From Alphaproteobacteria bacterium (lineage in GTDB: Bacteria; Pseudomonadota; Alphaproteobacteria; ATCC43930; CGMCC-115725): 64,000 nucleotides of DNA. A model generated the notes under the pieces. The model had not been told where the DNA came from and did not search any database. It saw only the letters and a list, made by a program, of their open reading frames with translations. The translations under genes and the position numbers were made by a program. The DNA lies in NCBI GenBank assembly GCA_030041385.1, contig JASHNY010000171.1:60882-124881 (forward strand). The letters run 5' to 3'. Of the stretch, positions 18,284-25,921 are shown piece after piece (position 1 is the stretch's first letter; every line of letters starts with the position of its first letter).

Positions 18284-19408
18284 CTAGCGGAACGCTTCGT
18301 GAAACTGCGGCAGGCCCATTACGCCGTAATAGATGTTGAAGAAATCCTGCTCGTTGCGGTGCAGCCCGCCGGCGATGTGTCCCAGCGCCTTGGTCTTGAT
18401 CTGGTCGTAAAGCGCCTGGAACTGGCCCGGGCGCACGCCGAAATGGTCGCGCATCCGGTAGAGCAGGTGCTGGATGTCCTTGACTTGCAATTTGGCATTG
18501 TAAAGGTTCAGGTCGAACGATCTACGGGCATTCTCGTCCTCCAGAACCTCGAGATACTGCAGTGCCTCGGGCGGCGCCCGCTCCGCCGCCAGGCCCAGCG
18601 CCTCCGTCGCGATCGCCAGAGAGGCCGATGCGCGGTCGCGGTAGACCTGGGCCAGCCGCTCTTGCAGCTGCGCGACCGCGCCGGCCTGGCGCCACAAGTA
18701 TCGGGTGGTCACGACCGTGTCGGTGCCGAGCTCCCACTTGAACGCGAGGTGAAGGAGAACCGGCTCGTCGCGTTCGCGCGCGCGCCGGGCTTCCCCTTCC
18801 GGCACTGCGCGCTCGAGATAGAACTTGCAGATCACCGCATCGCCATCGCCCTCGAAGCCGAAATGGAAGCAGCGCGCCGCCGCCAGGTTCGCCTCCGCCG
18901 CCGCGCGGAACCCCTCGGGCATGCCGAGCTCGGCGCAGATGTCCAGCGGCCGCCGGTGCAAATCGCCGCGCAAATCCTTGGCCTCGACCGTCAACAGGAA
19001 ACGGTTCGCGGCCAGCCTGCCCTTGGCGAGGCGGAACGAGCGTTCGTAGGCGTAGGGTACCCCGATATTCCCGACGAGCCGGAGCAGCAGCGCGGCGGCG
19101 TCTCCCGCTACTTCCGGGCGCTGCTGCGCGGATGGGTCGCCTGCGCCGAACGCCGCCGCCGCGTCGCCCGGCGACAGGGCCTGCGCCTCCGCTGCCCGCA
19201 GCCGCGCCGCATGCGGCCGCAGCGCATCCTCCAGCGAGCGGACCAGCCGGCGCCCGACCTCCACCGGCACGACGACGCGGTCGGTCGCCGCCACTGCCGC
19301 GTCGCTGCCTGCCAACGGGTCGACGACCCGGCCGAACTCGATCACCACATTGCCGCCGTCGAGCCACAGCCTGAAGGCGTCGGCAGCGCTCGGCTTCACC
19401 GTGTCCAT
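18284..19408 (-). CDS. Unassigned protein, possibly ABBA-fold enzyme
   Basis: The 374-residue protein has no signal peptide or membrane span. The middle contains strand-like segments (CFHFGFEGDGDAVICKFYLE near residue 180, VLLHLAFKWELG near 220). The C-terminal third is helical (FDLNLYNAKLQVKDIQHLLY) and closes with GHIAGGLHRNEQDFFNIYYGV. The last segment parallels the end of the downstream 290-residue protein, suggesting that both share a fold. The ATG directly follows the stop of the radical SAM gene (TGA at 19409, ATG at 19408), so translation is coupled. A prenyltransferase or other group-transfer role is one hypothesis; structure prediction would decide. Confidence 0.6.
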   Translation of the reverse strand: MDTVKPSAADAFRLWLDGGNVVIEFGRVVDPLAGSDAAVAATDRVVVPVEVGRRLVRSLEDALRPHAARLRAAEAQALSPGDAAAAFGAGDPSAQQRPEVAGDAAALLLRLVGNIGVPYAYERSFRLAKGRLAANRFLLTVEAKDLRGDLHRRPLDICAELGMPEGFRAAAEANLAAARCFHFGFEGDGDAVICKFYLERAVPEGEARRARERDEPVLLHLAFKWELGTDTVVTTRYLWRQAGAVAQLQERLAQVYRDRASASLAIATEALGLAAERAPPEALQYLEVLEDENARRSFDLNLYNAKLQVKDIQHLLYRMRDHFGVRPGQFQALYDQIKTKALGHIAGGLHRNEQDFFNIYYGVMGLPQFHEAFR

Positions 19409-20362
19409 TCAGCTCCCCGTCGCAAACGGCACCAGAACATCGGCATGCCAGCCGTATTTGTTGACGTAGGCGGTGTTCAACCCGAGACAGCGGCGCGACG
19501 CGCAATAGCTGCGATGGACGCATTGGTGAAAGCCGTTGCGCATGAATTGCGGCCAGAATTCGGGATCGATGACGAGCTTGGGCTGGGAATTGTCGAGCGC
19601 GTCGCGGTCATCGCCCAACAGGCACTCGGGAAAATTCTTCACCTCGACCGAGCGGCCGTAGGCCCGGGCCCGGGCGATTGCGTCGCGCAGAAACGGCAAC
19701 ACGTCGAGATGCGACGGGATGAGGCCCTTGTCGTCGGTCTCGCGCATCGGCCAGTAGGTCCAGAATTCCATCTGCGCGAGCCGGCGCAGGTGCCCGAGCC
19801 GCTCCACCACGGCGGGAAGCTGCCGATAGCTGCGCTCGGTGATGACCGTGTTGGTCAGCGTTGCCACGGTGGCGAAGGCATCGAGGTTGTGAAGCCCGCG
19901 CAATGTGCGCTCGAACGAGCCGGGCACGCCGGTGATCGCGTCGTGGCTGGCCGCATCGGCCGCGGTGACGCTGACGAAGAACTCGTCGATGCCGGCCTCG
20001 ACGAGCTCGCGGCAATAGTCTTCGTCGGCAAGACGGCCGCCATGGGTCTGGATGCGAACGTGCTCGAAGCCGCTCGCCCGCGCCGCCCGCGCCAGCTCCG
20101 CCAGGTCGGACCGCAGCGTCACCTCCGCGCCGGTCAGCGTCAGCCCCTTCCACAAATGTTGCCGGGCGTTCTGGCGAAGGATGCGGTCGAACTGGCCGGC
20201 GCCCTCCGGCCTCAGCCAGTCCATCGTCCCTTCGATCATGCAGTGTTCGCAATGCAAGTTGCAGCGGAAGTGGATTGTCACCTCGACGTAATCCTGCGCC
20301 GGAAACCGTCCCCCTTGGGGCGGCGCGGTCGCGACGGGGGCGCTGTCGGTCGGGTTGGACAT
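19409..20362 (-). CDS. Radical SAM enzyme of the biosynthetic operon
   Basis: The 317-residue protein carries the CxxxCxxC radical SAM motif in FRCNLHCEHC (residues about 33-42), then GLTLTGAEVTLRSDL, the position of the SAM-binding GGE-type segment, and IQTHGGRLADEDYC followed by GIDEFFVSV as barrel strands. The C-terminus has a Cys cluster (FHQCVHRSYCASRRCLGLN, with an earlier Cys in FPECLLG) that could bind an auxiliary Fe-S cluster, as in SPASM/twitch-type peptide-modifying enzymes. It lies 26 bp after the O-methyltransferase gene and directly before the 374-residue gene. The reaction is unknown. Confidence 0.87.
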   Translation of the reverse strand: MSNPTDSAPVATAPPQGGRFPAQDYVEVTIHFRCNLHCEHCMIEGTMDWLRPEGAGQFDRILRQNARQHLWKGLTLTGAEVTLRSDLAELARAARASGFEHVRIQTHGGRLADEDYCRELVEAGIDEFFVSVTAADAASHDAITGVPGSFERTLRGLHNLDAFATVATLTNTVITERSYRQLPAVVERLGHLRRLAQMEFWTYWPMRETDDKGLIPSHLDVLPFLRDAIARARAYGRSVEVKNFPECLLGDDRDALDNSQPKLVIDPEFWPQFMRNGFHQCVHRSYCASRRCLGLNTAYVNKYGWHADVLVPFATGS

Positions 20363-20388
20363 GTCGCGCGCTTCCGCCTCCCGCCCTG

Positions 20389-21465
20389 TCAGTATCCCCG
20401 GCGCCCCGGCTTTCGGCCGGTCACGATGAAGAACGGCATGTCGAGGTCGATTTGCTGGTGGCTGATGTCGGCCAGTTCCTGGCCCTGCAATTCCGCCACG
20501 TAATCCGTAAACGGCCGGTACGACCGGAAGAACAGCACGTGCGGCAGCAGCGACAAGGGCGGCGTCGCCTCACGCACCTTCAGCGGGGCACGCTCGAAGA
20601 TCAGCAGCGTGCCGCCGGGTTCGAGGGCCCGCACCGCCTTGTCGATAAACTGGCGCGCCTCCTGGGCCGGCCAGTCGTGCAGCATCGACTTGAACGCGAT
20701 CAAATCGTAGCCGGCGGGCAGCGGATCATTGCGGATATCGCCCTTGAAAAACGCGATCCGCGCGTGCTCGGGCTCGGCCAAAACATGCTCCATGCCGATC
20801 TCGCAGACCAGCGGCAGGTCGAACACCGTCGCGTGGAGCGCCGGGTTTCGCCGGCACAATTGCAGGGCGAATTCGCCGCTGTTGCCGCCGACATCCAGCA
20901 TTCGCCGGTAGGGCGAAAAATCGTGCGCCCGGGCGCAGGCCTGCCCCTCGTAGCGCGTCAGCGTCGAGGTGATGCGCATCCAATGGCGCGCGCGGACGTA
21001 ATTGTCGAAGCTCGGCTCGAAACAGCGGCGGTAGTCGAACAGCTGGAACAGCCGGGCCTCGCCCATAAAGCTTCCGGCGTTCTGGATCAGCGCGGTGAAA
21101 CGGTCGGCGAAATCGCCAATGCTGAAGCCGGCGAAGTCCAGCTTAAGTTCGAGCAGATCGCGATAGCGCAGCGCCTGCAGGAAGCGCCGGCTGAGGCGCA
21201 CATCCCCGCCATGCTCCTCGACGACGCGGTTGGCGGCAAGCAGATCGAGCAGAAACCGCAGCCCCTTGCCGTCGAGCTTCAAGGCGCGGCCGAGCGCCTC
21301 GACCGACCCCGAACGCTGCTCGGCCAGCCGGTCGATGAGGCCCAGCTCGAATGCCGTCTTCAGCGCGCGAGCGGCCACGAGCGTCTGCAGGAATTCGTCG
21401 ACGATCAGGAACTCGTTGGCCTGCGCGGCCTCGTCGAGCGACCGTATCGCGCCGGGCTCGGGCAT
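20389..21465 (-). CDS. Winged-helix dimerising O-methyltransferase family protein
   Basis: The 358-residue protein has the organisation of the methyltransferase_2 family (O-methyltransferases of plants and bacterial secondary metabolism). The N-terminal winged-helix dimerisation domain includes ALKTAFELGLIDRLAE (about 35-50). The SAM domain has LDVGGNSGEFALQLCRR (about 190), a following acidic strand TVFDLPLVCE and the characteristic FKSMLHDWPAQEA segment, where the His aligns with the usual catalytic base. It begins 3 bp after the DUF3467-like gene ends. It probably O-methylates a phenol or carboxylate of the pathway product; C- or N-methylation cannot be excluded. Confidence 0.85.
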   Translation of the reverse strand: MPEPGAIRSLDEAAQANEFLIVDEFLQTLVAARALKTAFELGLIDRLAEQRSGSVEALGRALKLDGKGLRFLLDLLAANRVVEEHGGDVRLSRRFLQALRYRDLLELKLDFAGFSIGDFADRFTALIQNAGSFMGEARLFQLFDYRRCFEPSFDNYVRARHWMRITSTLTRYEGQACARAHDFSPYRRMLDVGGNSGEFALQLCRRNPALHATVFDLPLVCEIGMEHVLAEPEHARIAFFKGDIRNDPLPAGYDLIAFKSMLHDWPAQEARQFIDKAVRALEPGGTLLIFERAPLKVREATPPLSLLPHVLFFRSYRPFTDYVAELQGQELADISHQQIDLDMPFFIVTGRKPGRRGY

Positions 21466-21468
21466 CGC

Positions 21469-21771
21469 TCATCCGTTCCCGGTCGCACGCGGCCCGCCCG
21501 CCTCCTGCGGCGGGATCAATCGGCCCAGCATGTCGTGCAGGCGCTTCGCCGTCAGCGGCGTCATCGCGATGCGGGCGAGCAGCCGGACGGAGATCGCGCT
21601 CGCCGGGCTGTCGCTGTGCGTCGTGCCGACATTGACGACGATTTCGGTCGATGTCGATGTCGCGGTCGCCAGCCGGCCGTGGTGAGTCTGCAGCGCTGAA
21701 TCGTCCCAGCGTGGACCGCGTCCCGCCGGTGCGGCCGATTGCTTTTCCGGTTGCGGGCCGGTCGCGCTCAT
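21469..21771 (-). CDS. Small DUF3467-like protein
   Basis: The 100-residue protein matches the general pattern of DUF3467 proteins: WDDSALQT near residue 22, the S-T-x-x-E-x-x-x-x-x-GT segment STSTEIVVNVGTTHSD, and a C-terminal R-I-x-M-x-P-x-x-AKRL-x-x-x-L (ARIAMTPLTAKRLHDMLGRLI). DUF3467 proteins are about 100 residues long and have no known function. Its ATG overlaps the stop of the adaptor gene by 4 bp, and the O-methyltransferase follows 3 bp later, so it is firmly embedded in the operon. It could be a scaffold, a carrier or, more speculatively, a modified peptide substrate. No Cys is present and no leader/core boundary is evident. Confidence 0.7.
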   Translation of the reverse strand: MSATGPQPEKQSAAPAGRGPRWDDSALQTHHGRLATATSTSTEIVVNVGTTHSDSPASAISVRLLARIAMTPLTAKRLHDMLGRLIPPQEAGGPRATGNG

Positions 21772-22607
21772 CCGCTCCCCGCGGTGATCGTCGGCAACGA
21801 GGCAGAGCAGCGGATGCCGGCGGGAATGCGGTTGCCGGGGTTGTGCATGACCAGGCGCACCCGGAAGGTGTCGCTGGCCGGGTCGACGACGGCATCGACG
21901 GCATCGACCGTGGCCGGCACGACCGAACCGATCGGCGCGGCGAGGTGCACCTCAGCGACCTGGCCCATTTTGACCGAGCCGTAACGCTGCGCCGGCAGAA
22001 CCAGATCGATATACAGCGGATCGAGCTGGTCGATCGTCATGATCGGCGTGTTTTCATAGATGTAGTCGCCGGGCGACAATTTGACGTCGGTCACGATGCC
22101 GTTGATCGGGCTCTTGATCAGCTTGAGCTGAAGCTGCCGCTCCGAACGCTCCGCTTCCAGGGCGGCCGTCTTCTGGTCTGCCGTCGCCTTGCGGATCGCG
22201 ATCAGATCCTGCGCCACTTTTGCTTCATACTGGTCGACCTCGCTGGCCTTCGCCAGCCGATCGGCCGCAAGGTTGCGCAAGCGGCGCAATTCCCGCTGGT
22301 TCCACGACAGGTCGGTCTGGGCCATCTCGATTTCGGTCTTGTTGGCGGCGCGGAACCGGTCGAGCGCGACCTGCGCCTCTTCGACGCTGGTATCGAGCTT
22401 GGCAACGATTTCGCCCGCTTTGACCGGCGCGCTGCGATCGACAAAGACCTGGGCGAGAACGCCGAAAACCGGGCTGCCGAGCTGGATCGTCTGTTTCGGC
22501 TTGAGCAGGCAGGCGGCGAGGCCCCCGTCATCGGCCCATGCCGCGGATATGGCCGAACTGCCCAACCAAGCAAGCACGCACAGCGCGATTTTATGTGTGA
22601 GCGGCAA
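21768..22607 (-). CDS. Periplasmic adaptor (HlyD/RND membrane-fusion family)
   Basis: The 279-residue protein begins with a likely signal peptide (cleavage near SAAWADD). It continues with the half-lipoyl segment SPVFGVLAQVFVDRSAPVKAGE, a coiled-coil hairpin of about residues 75-150 rich in A, E, R and L, the second lipoyl part SPINGIVTDVKLSPGDYIYE, and a beta-barrel with DPASDTFRVRLVMHNPGNRIPAG, the usual order of membrane-fusion adaptors. The only upstream start in frame is a TTG, with an in-frame TAA two codons before it; a GTG 12 codons later is the alternative. It would bridge an inner-membrane pump and the outer-membrane channel encoded just upstream, yet no pump gene is adjacent. Confidence 0.85.
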   Translation of the reverse strand: MPLTHKIALCVLAWLGSSAISAAWADDGGLAACLLKPKQTIQLGSPVFGVLAQVFVDRSAPVKAGEIVAKLDTSVEEAQVALDRFRAANKTEIEMAQTDLSWNQRELRRLRNLAADRLAKASEVDQYEAKVAQDLIAIRKATADQKTAALEAERSERQLQLKLIKSPINGIVTDVKLSPGDYIYENTPIMTIDQLDPLYIDLVLPAQRYGSVKMGQVAEVHLAAPIGSVVPATVDAVDAVVDPASDTFRVRLVMHNPGNRIPAGIRCSASLPTITAGSG

Positions 22608-22745
22608 AATTTAAGCCTGCGGTTTAACAGCGCTCGGGCAGCCATCGCCAGGGTACGCCAGTCGCCCTTCGCCGCGCAAGCACGGGCCGAAACGGCTATT
22701 GTCTTTATTTGATATGGAATTGGCCGGTCATGCGGACCAACCGGT

Positions 22746-24272
22746 TCAGTTTGCCGCAGTTGTTTTTTTGCGCGCATCGGCCGGGCCGGCGAGGTCCTTT
22801 CGCTCCCACCAGCCGCCGCCCATCGCGGTCAGGAAATGCACGGTGTCGATATAGCGCTGCGCCTCGGCACGGATCTCGCCGAGCCGCGCCCGCTCGACCA
22901 GACGCTGGGCGTCGATCACCTGCAACACGACGACGCCGCCGTAACGGTAGTCGGTGCGCGTCAATTGCAATGAGGCCTCCGCCGATTTCAGCGCCCGCCG
23001 CTGTGCTTCCAGCAGTTGTGCATCGTGCGCCAGCGCCTGCATGACATCGGCGACCTGGCCGAACCCGGTCAGAACCGCCTGTTTATAGTTGGCGAGGGCG
23101 GCGTCGAAGGCATCGACCGCGGCGCGCTTCTGCGCCCGCAGCGCGCCGCCGTGAAACACCGGCGCCAGCAATTGCGCGCCGACATTCCAGATGCTGCTCG
23201 CCGGATTGAACAGCGTCGAGGTCGACACCGCCTGCTGGGTGAACGAAGCGGTCAGGTTGATGTTGGGATAAAGCTGCGCCGTGGCGACCCCGATCGCGGC
23301 GCTGGCGGCATGCAATTGCGCTTCCGACGCCAGGATGTCCGGGCGCTGCCGCACCAGCTGCGCGGGCAGCGTCTCCGGCAGCTCGACCGGCAAGGTGAAG
23401 TCGGCGAGGTCGAACGCCGGCGGCGACCATTGCGCCGGAAGCCGGCCAAGCAGGATGGTCAGGGCATGGCGGGCGACGCTGCGCTGCTGGCGGATCGGCG
23501 GCAATAGCGTGCGGTCGGCTTCGAGCTGGCTTGTCGCGGTCTGCAGGTCAAGCTCGGTTGCCTCGCCGAGATCGAGCTCGCTGCGGATCAGCCGCAAATT
23601 TTCCTCGTCGCCCTTGATGATGCTGTCCACCGCCTTCAGCTCGTCGCGCGCCAACGCGATCGTCAACGCCTCGGACACGACATCCCCGGTCAGGGTGAGA
23701 TAGGCGGCGTCGAGCTGGCAGGCGCGATAGGCCGCCACCGCGCCCTGCTGCTCGATGCGGCGCCGGTCGATGCCGAACGGATCGAGCGCATAGCTCACCG
23801 TGGGGCCGATGCTGAACAGGTTGAACGGCGGCGTCTTGATCGGGAAACCCAGCGTCACCTCGCTGCTTTGCTCGCGGCTGATCCCCGCGTTCACGTCAAA
23901 TTGCGGGAACAGCGCGCCCCGCGCCTGGGCGACCGCTTCGTCCGCGGCGGCCAGGGTGGCGCGGGCCGAGGCGAGGTCCTGGTTGCCGGCGATCGCCTGG
24001 GTCACCACGGCATCGAGGCGCCGGTCGCGAAACAGGTGCCACCAATCGGCCGAAATCCTGCGCCCGAGCACGAAGCGCTGCTGCGCCGCCGTGGCGTTTG
24101 CCACCGCGGTCGCCGGCGGCGTGCGCGTATAGGCCTTCACCGCCGGCGCCGGCGGCGGCTTGAAATCCGGCCCGACAGTGCAGCCCGCTGCCAGCGCGGC
24201 CAGCGCGAGGGCCGCAGCGAGGCGGCCGGCGAGCCGCAATCCGGCAGGCAGCTCAGCACAGCGGCGAATCAT
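22746..24272 (-). CDS. NodT-family outer-membrane efflux lipoprotein
   Basis: The 508-residue protein starts with a lipoprotein signal ending in the lipobox LAAGC (Cys about residue 30), followed by TVGPDFKPP, the hallmark start of NodT/OprM-type channels. The two internal halves of the TolC fold are visible as repeated long helices (DLASARATLAAADEAVAQAR and EAQLHAASAAIGVATAQLYP). RQRPDILASEAQL and the SLFNPAS/WNVGAQLLAPVF segments are typical of the family. It forms the exit duct of a tripartite exporter. It is the first gene of the minus-strand operon, 138 bp ahead of the adaptor gene, a gap long enough for a second promoter. Confidence 0.92.
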   Translation of the reverse strand: MIRRCAELPAGLRLAGRLAAALALAALAAGCTVGPDFKPPPAPAVKAYTRTPPATAVANATAAQQRFVLGRRISADWWHLFRDRRLDAVVTQAIAGNQDLASARATLAAADEAVAQARGALFPQFDVNAGISREQSSEVTLGFPIKTPPFNLFSIGPTVSYALDPFGIDRRRIEQQGAVAAYRACQLDAAYLTLTGDVVSEALTIALARDELKAVDSIIKGDEENLRLIRSELDLGEATELDLQTATSQLEADRTLLPPIRQQRSVARHALTILLGRLPAQWSPPAFDLADFTLPVELPETLPAQLVRQRPDILASEAQLHAASAAIGVATAQLYPNINLTASFTQQAVSTSTLFNPASSIWNVGAQLLAPVFHGGALRAQKRAAVDAFDAALANYKQAVLTGFGQVADVMQALAHDAQLLEAQRRALKSAEASLQLTRTDYRYGGVVVLQVIDAQRLVERARLGEIRAEAQRYIDTVHFLTAMGGGWWERKDLAGPADARKKTTAAN

Positions 24273-24710
24273 CGAACGCCTCGGTCAACCGGCCATCAGG
24301 GCGCGAATCATCGCCGGACAAACCCGGCCCGATGCACGGGCGGCGGGCGCCGCCGGCACGCAGCGCTGAGGCCGAGGCGAGGCGCCTCGCCGCAGATCGA
24401 CCGGTTGATCCATGATTCCCCCCAACCTCTCATAGCATAAGCACAGCCATGAAGGTATCGAGAGGTTCGCTAGGGTCTCAGCAATGTTCGGTTATGCCGG
24501 GATGCCCAAGGCAACAGCCGGGGGCAGGCCCGGAAGCCATGGACACCGGGCCTGCGGCGTCGCCGCGCCCCGGAATGACACCCCATCAGCGGTCTGCGCC
24601 CGAATCTTCAAAACGATCTTCAAAACCATCTTCAAAACGGGAGACTGCTGGTTCTCCGCGCCGCCCGCAGCCCCTGGCGCGCCGCGGCGGAGCCGGGGCG
24701 AAGCCGGAAC
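24273..24710. other. 438-bp intergenic region with repeat remnants
   Basis: No gene seen. The part 24494-24582 is a degenerate copy of the CCGGAATGAC-type palindromic element found elsewhere in the window (gccgggatgc ... ccccggaatgac). A triplicated 12-mer follows (separate entry). The left part should hold the promoter of the efflux/biosynthesis operon, but no clear -35/-10 pair stands out. Confidence 0.5.
24604..24639. repeat. Three tandem copies of a 12-bp unit
   Basis: ATCTTCAAAACG, ATCTTCAAAACC and ATCTTCAAAACG follow each other without gaps at 24604, 24616 and 24628. The tract is AT-rich in a GC-rich setting, beyond the end of the aldo/keto reductase gene. It could vary in copy number by slippage. 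Confidence 0.9.
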
Positions 24711-25715
24711 CTAGTTCGGCACCGGCGCGGCGGGGTGCAGCAATCCCGCCTGGCGCAGATCCGCCCACAGCGCCGCCGGAATCGGGTGCCGCAGGAGGTC
24801 GAGATTCTGGGCGAACTCGGCGGCGTTGCGGGGGCCGGGGATGATCGCGGCGACCGCAGGATGCGCCAGCGGGAATTGCAATGCCGCCGCCGGCAGCGGC
24901 ACCCGGTGACTGTCGCAGATCGCAGCAATCGCCTTGACCCGTGCCACCACCTCGGGCGGCGCCGGGGCGTAGTTCCAGCTGTCGCGCCCGGCGAGGATGC
25001 CGGAGTTGAGCGGCCCGCCGGCGACGATCGACGTGCCTGCGGCGACGCAGCGCGGCAGCAAATCGTCGAGCGGCGCCTGCTCCAGCAGCGTATAGCGCCC
25101 GGCCAGCAGGAACGCGTCCCACCGGCCCCATTCCATTGCCTCCAGCAAGACTTCGCGCTCGTTGACGCCGATCCCGATCGCGGCGACGGCACCGCCGCTG
25201 CGCAGGGCTTCGAGCGCGCGATAGCCGCTCTCGCGCAATGTCTTCATCAGCGCTGGATGGGCCTCGGCGCCGTGCTGGTAGGCGCCGATATCGTGCACGT
25301 AGAGGATGTCGATGCGCGCCAGGCCGAGCCGCTGCAGGCTGTCCTCGAACGAACGCATGATGCCGTCATAGGAATAGTCGTAGACCGGGTCGAACGGCAG
25401 CGGGTGATGGCGCCCGTCGGCGTGGCGGCCGCTCGGGTTCGCCCGCAACAGCCGGCCGACCTTGGTCGAAAGCACCCACTCGTCGCGCGGCCGGTCGCGC
25501 AGCGCGTCGCCGACCGCGCGCTCGGCCTGGCCGACGCCATAGAACGGCGCGGTGTCGACATAGCGCACGCCGGCGGCCCAGGCGGCGCCGACGATGTCTT
25601 CTGCAACCTGGCGGGCGACCCCGATTCGGCTGCCGCCGAGCGTCGCGCAGCCGAGGCCCACCTCGGTGACCCGCAACCCGGTGCGGCCGATCTGCCGCCG
25701 CGAAAACTCCGCCAT
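24711..25715 (-). CDS. Aldo/keto reductase, D-threo-aldose 1-dehydrogenase-like
   Basis: The 334-residue protein has the (beta/alpha)8 aldo/keto reductase features: the catalytic Asp and Tyr in YVDTAPFYGVGQAE (about residues 52-65), the Lys in LSTKVGRLL and the His in DILYVHDIG. The NADP-binding C-terminal end has AIIPGPRNAAEFAQN. Sequence style (ERAVGDALRDRPRDEWVLSTKVGRLL, DPVYDYSYDGIMRSFEDSLQRLGL) fits the L-fucose/D-threo-aldose dehydrogenase branch that oxidises sugars such as L-fucose or L-galactose. A GGGAGG ribosome site precedes the ATG. It stands alone, divergent from the ClC gene. Confidence 0.9.
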   Translation of the reverse strand: MAEFSRRQIGRTGLRVTEVGLGCATLGGSRIGVARQVAEDIVGAAWAAGVRYVDTAPFYGVGQAERAVGDALRDRPRDEWVLSTKVGRLLRANPSGRHADGRHHPLPFDPVYDYSYDGIMRSFEDSLQRLGLARIDILYVHDIGAYQHGAEAHPALMKTLRESGYRALEALRSGGAVAAIGIGVNEREVLLEAMEWGRWDAFLLAGRYTLLEQAPLDDLLPRCVAAGTSIVAGGPLNSGILAGRDSWNYAPAPPEVVARVKAIAAICDSHRVPLPAAALQFPLAHPAVAAIIPGPRNAAEFAQNLDLLRHPIPAALWADLRQAGLLHPAAPVPN

Positions 25716-25834
25716 CGCGTCCTCCCTCGCCTCCTCCGCTTTCGCGCGGGATCATACAGCTTTGCCGCGCCGAGGCGATGGCGGCATCGGCCGCCGGGCA
25801 CTGCCGGGTTCCGGCTCCTGCGGCAACCATCGCC

Positions 25835-25863
25835 TTGTGCAACCGGCATAGTGATGTGATATA
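25835..25863 (+). promoter_or_regulatory. Possible sigma70-type promoter of the ClC gene
   Basis: TTGTGC at 25835-25840 and GATATA at 25858-25863 are separated by 17 bp in the otherwise GC-rich divergent region between the reductase and ClC genes, about 60 bp before the GTG start. Weak evidence based on hexamer similarity and spacing only. Confidence 0.35.
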
Positions 25864-25921
25864 AACAAATGGGAGCGCGCCGGGGCCGACCTCGGCGCGC
25901 TCGACAGTTGAAAGCCGCTCC

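Noticed and set aside
17843-21699. Plus-strand ORFs of 886 and 474 residues
   Set aside because: Antisense to five operon genes with recognisable motifs or coupled starts.
21768-24272. Adaptor and channel as a type 1 secretion system for the giant protein
   Set aside because: No ABC exporter in view, and the pair is cotranscribed with biosynthetic enzymes instead; kept only as a remote possibility.
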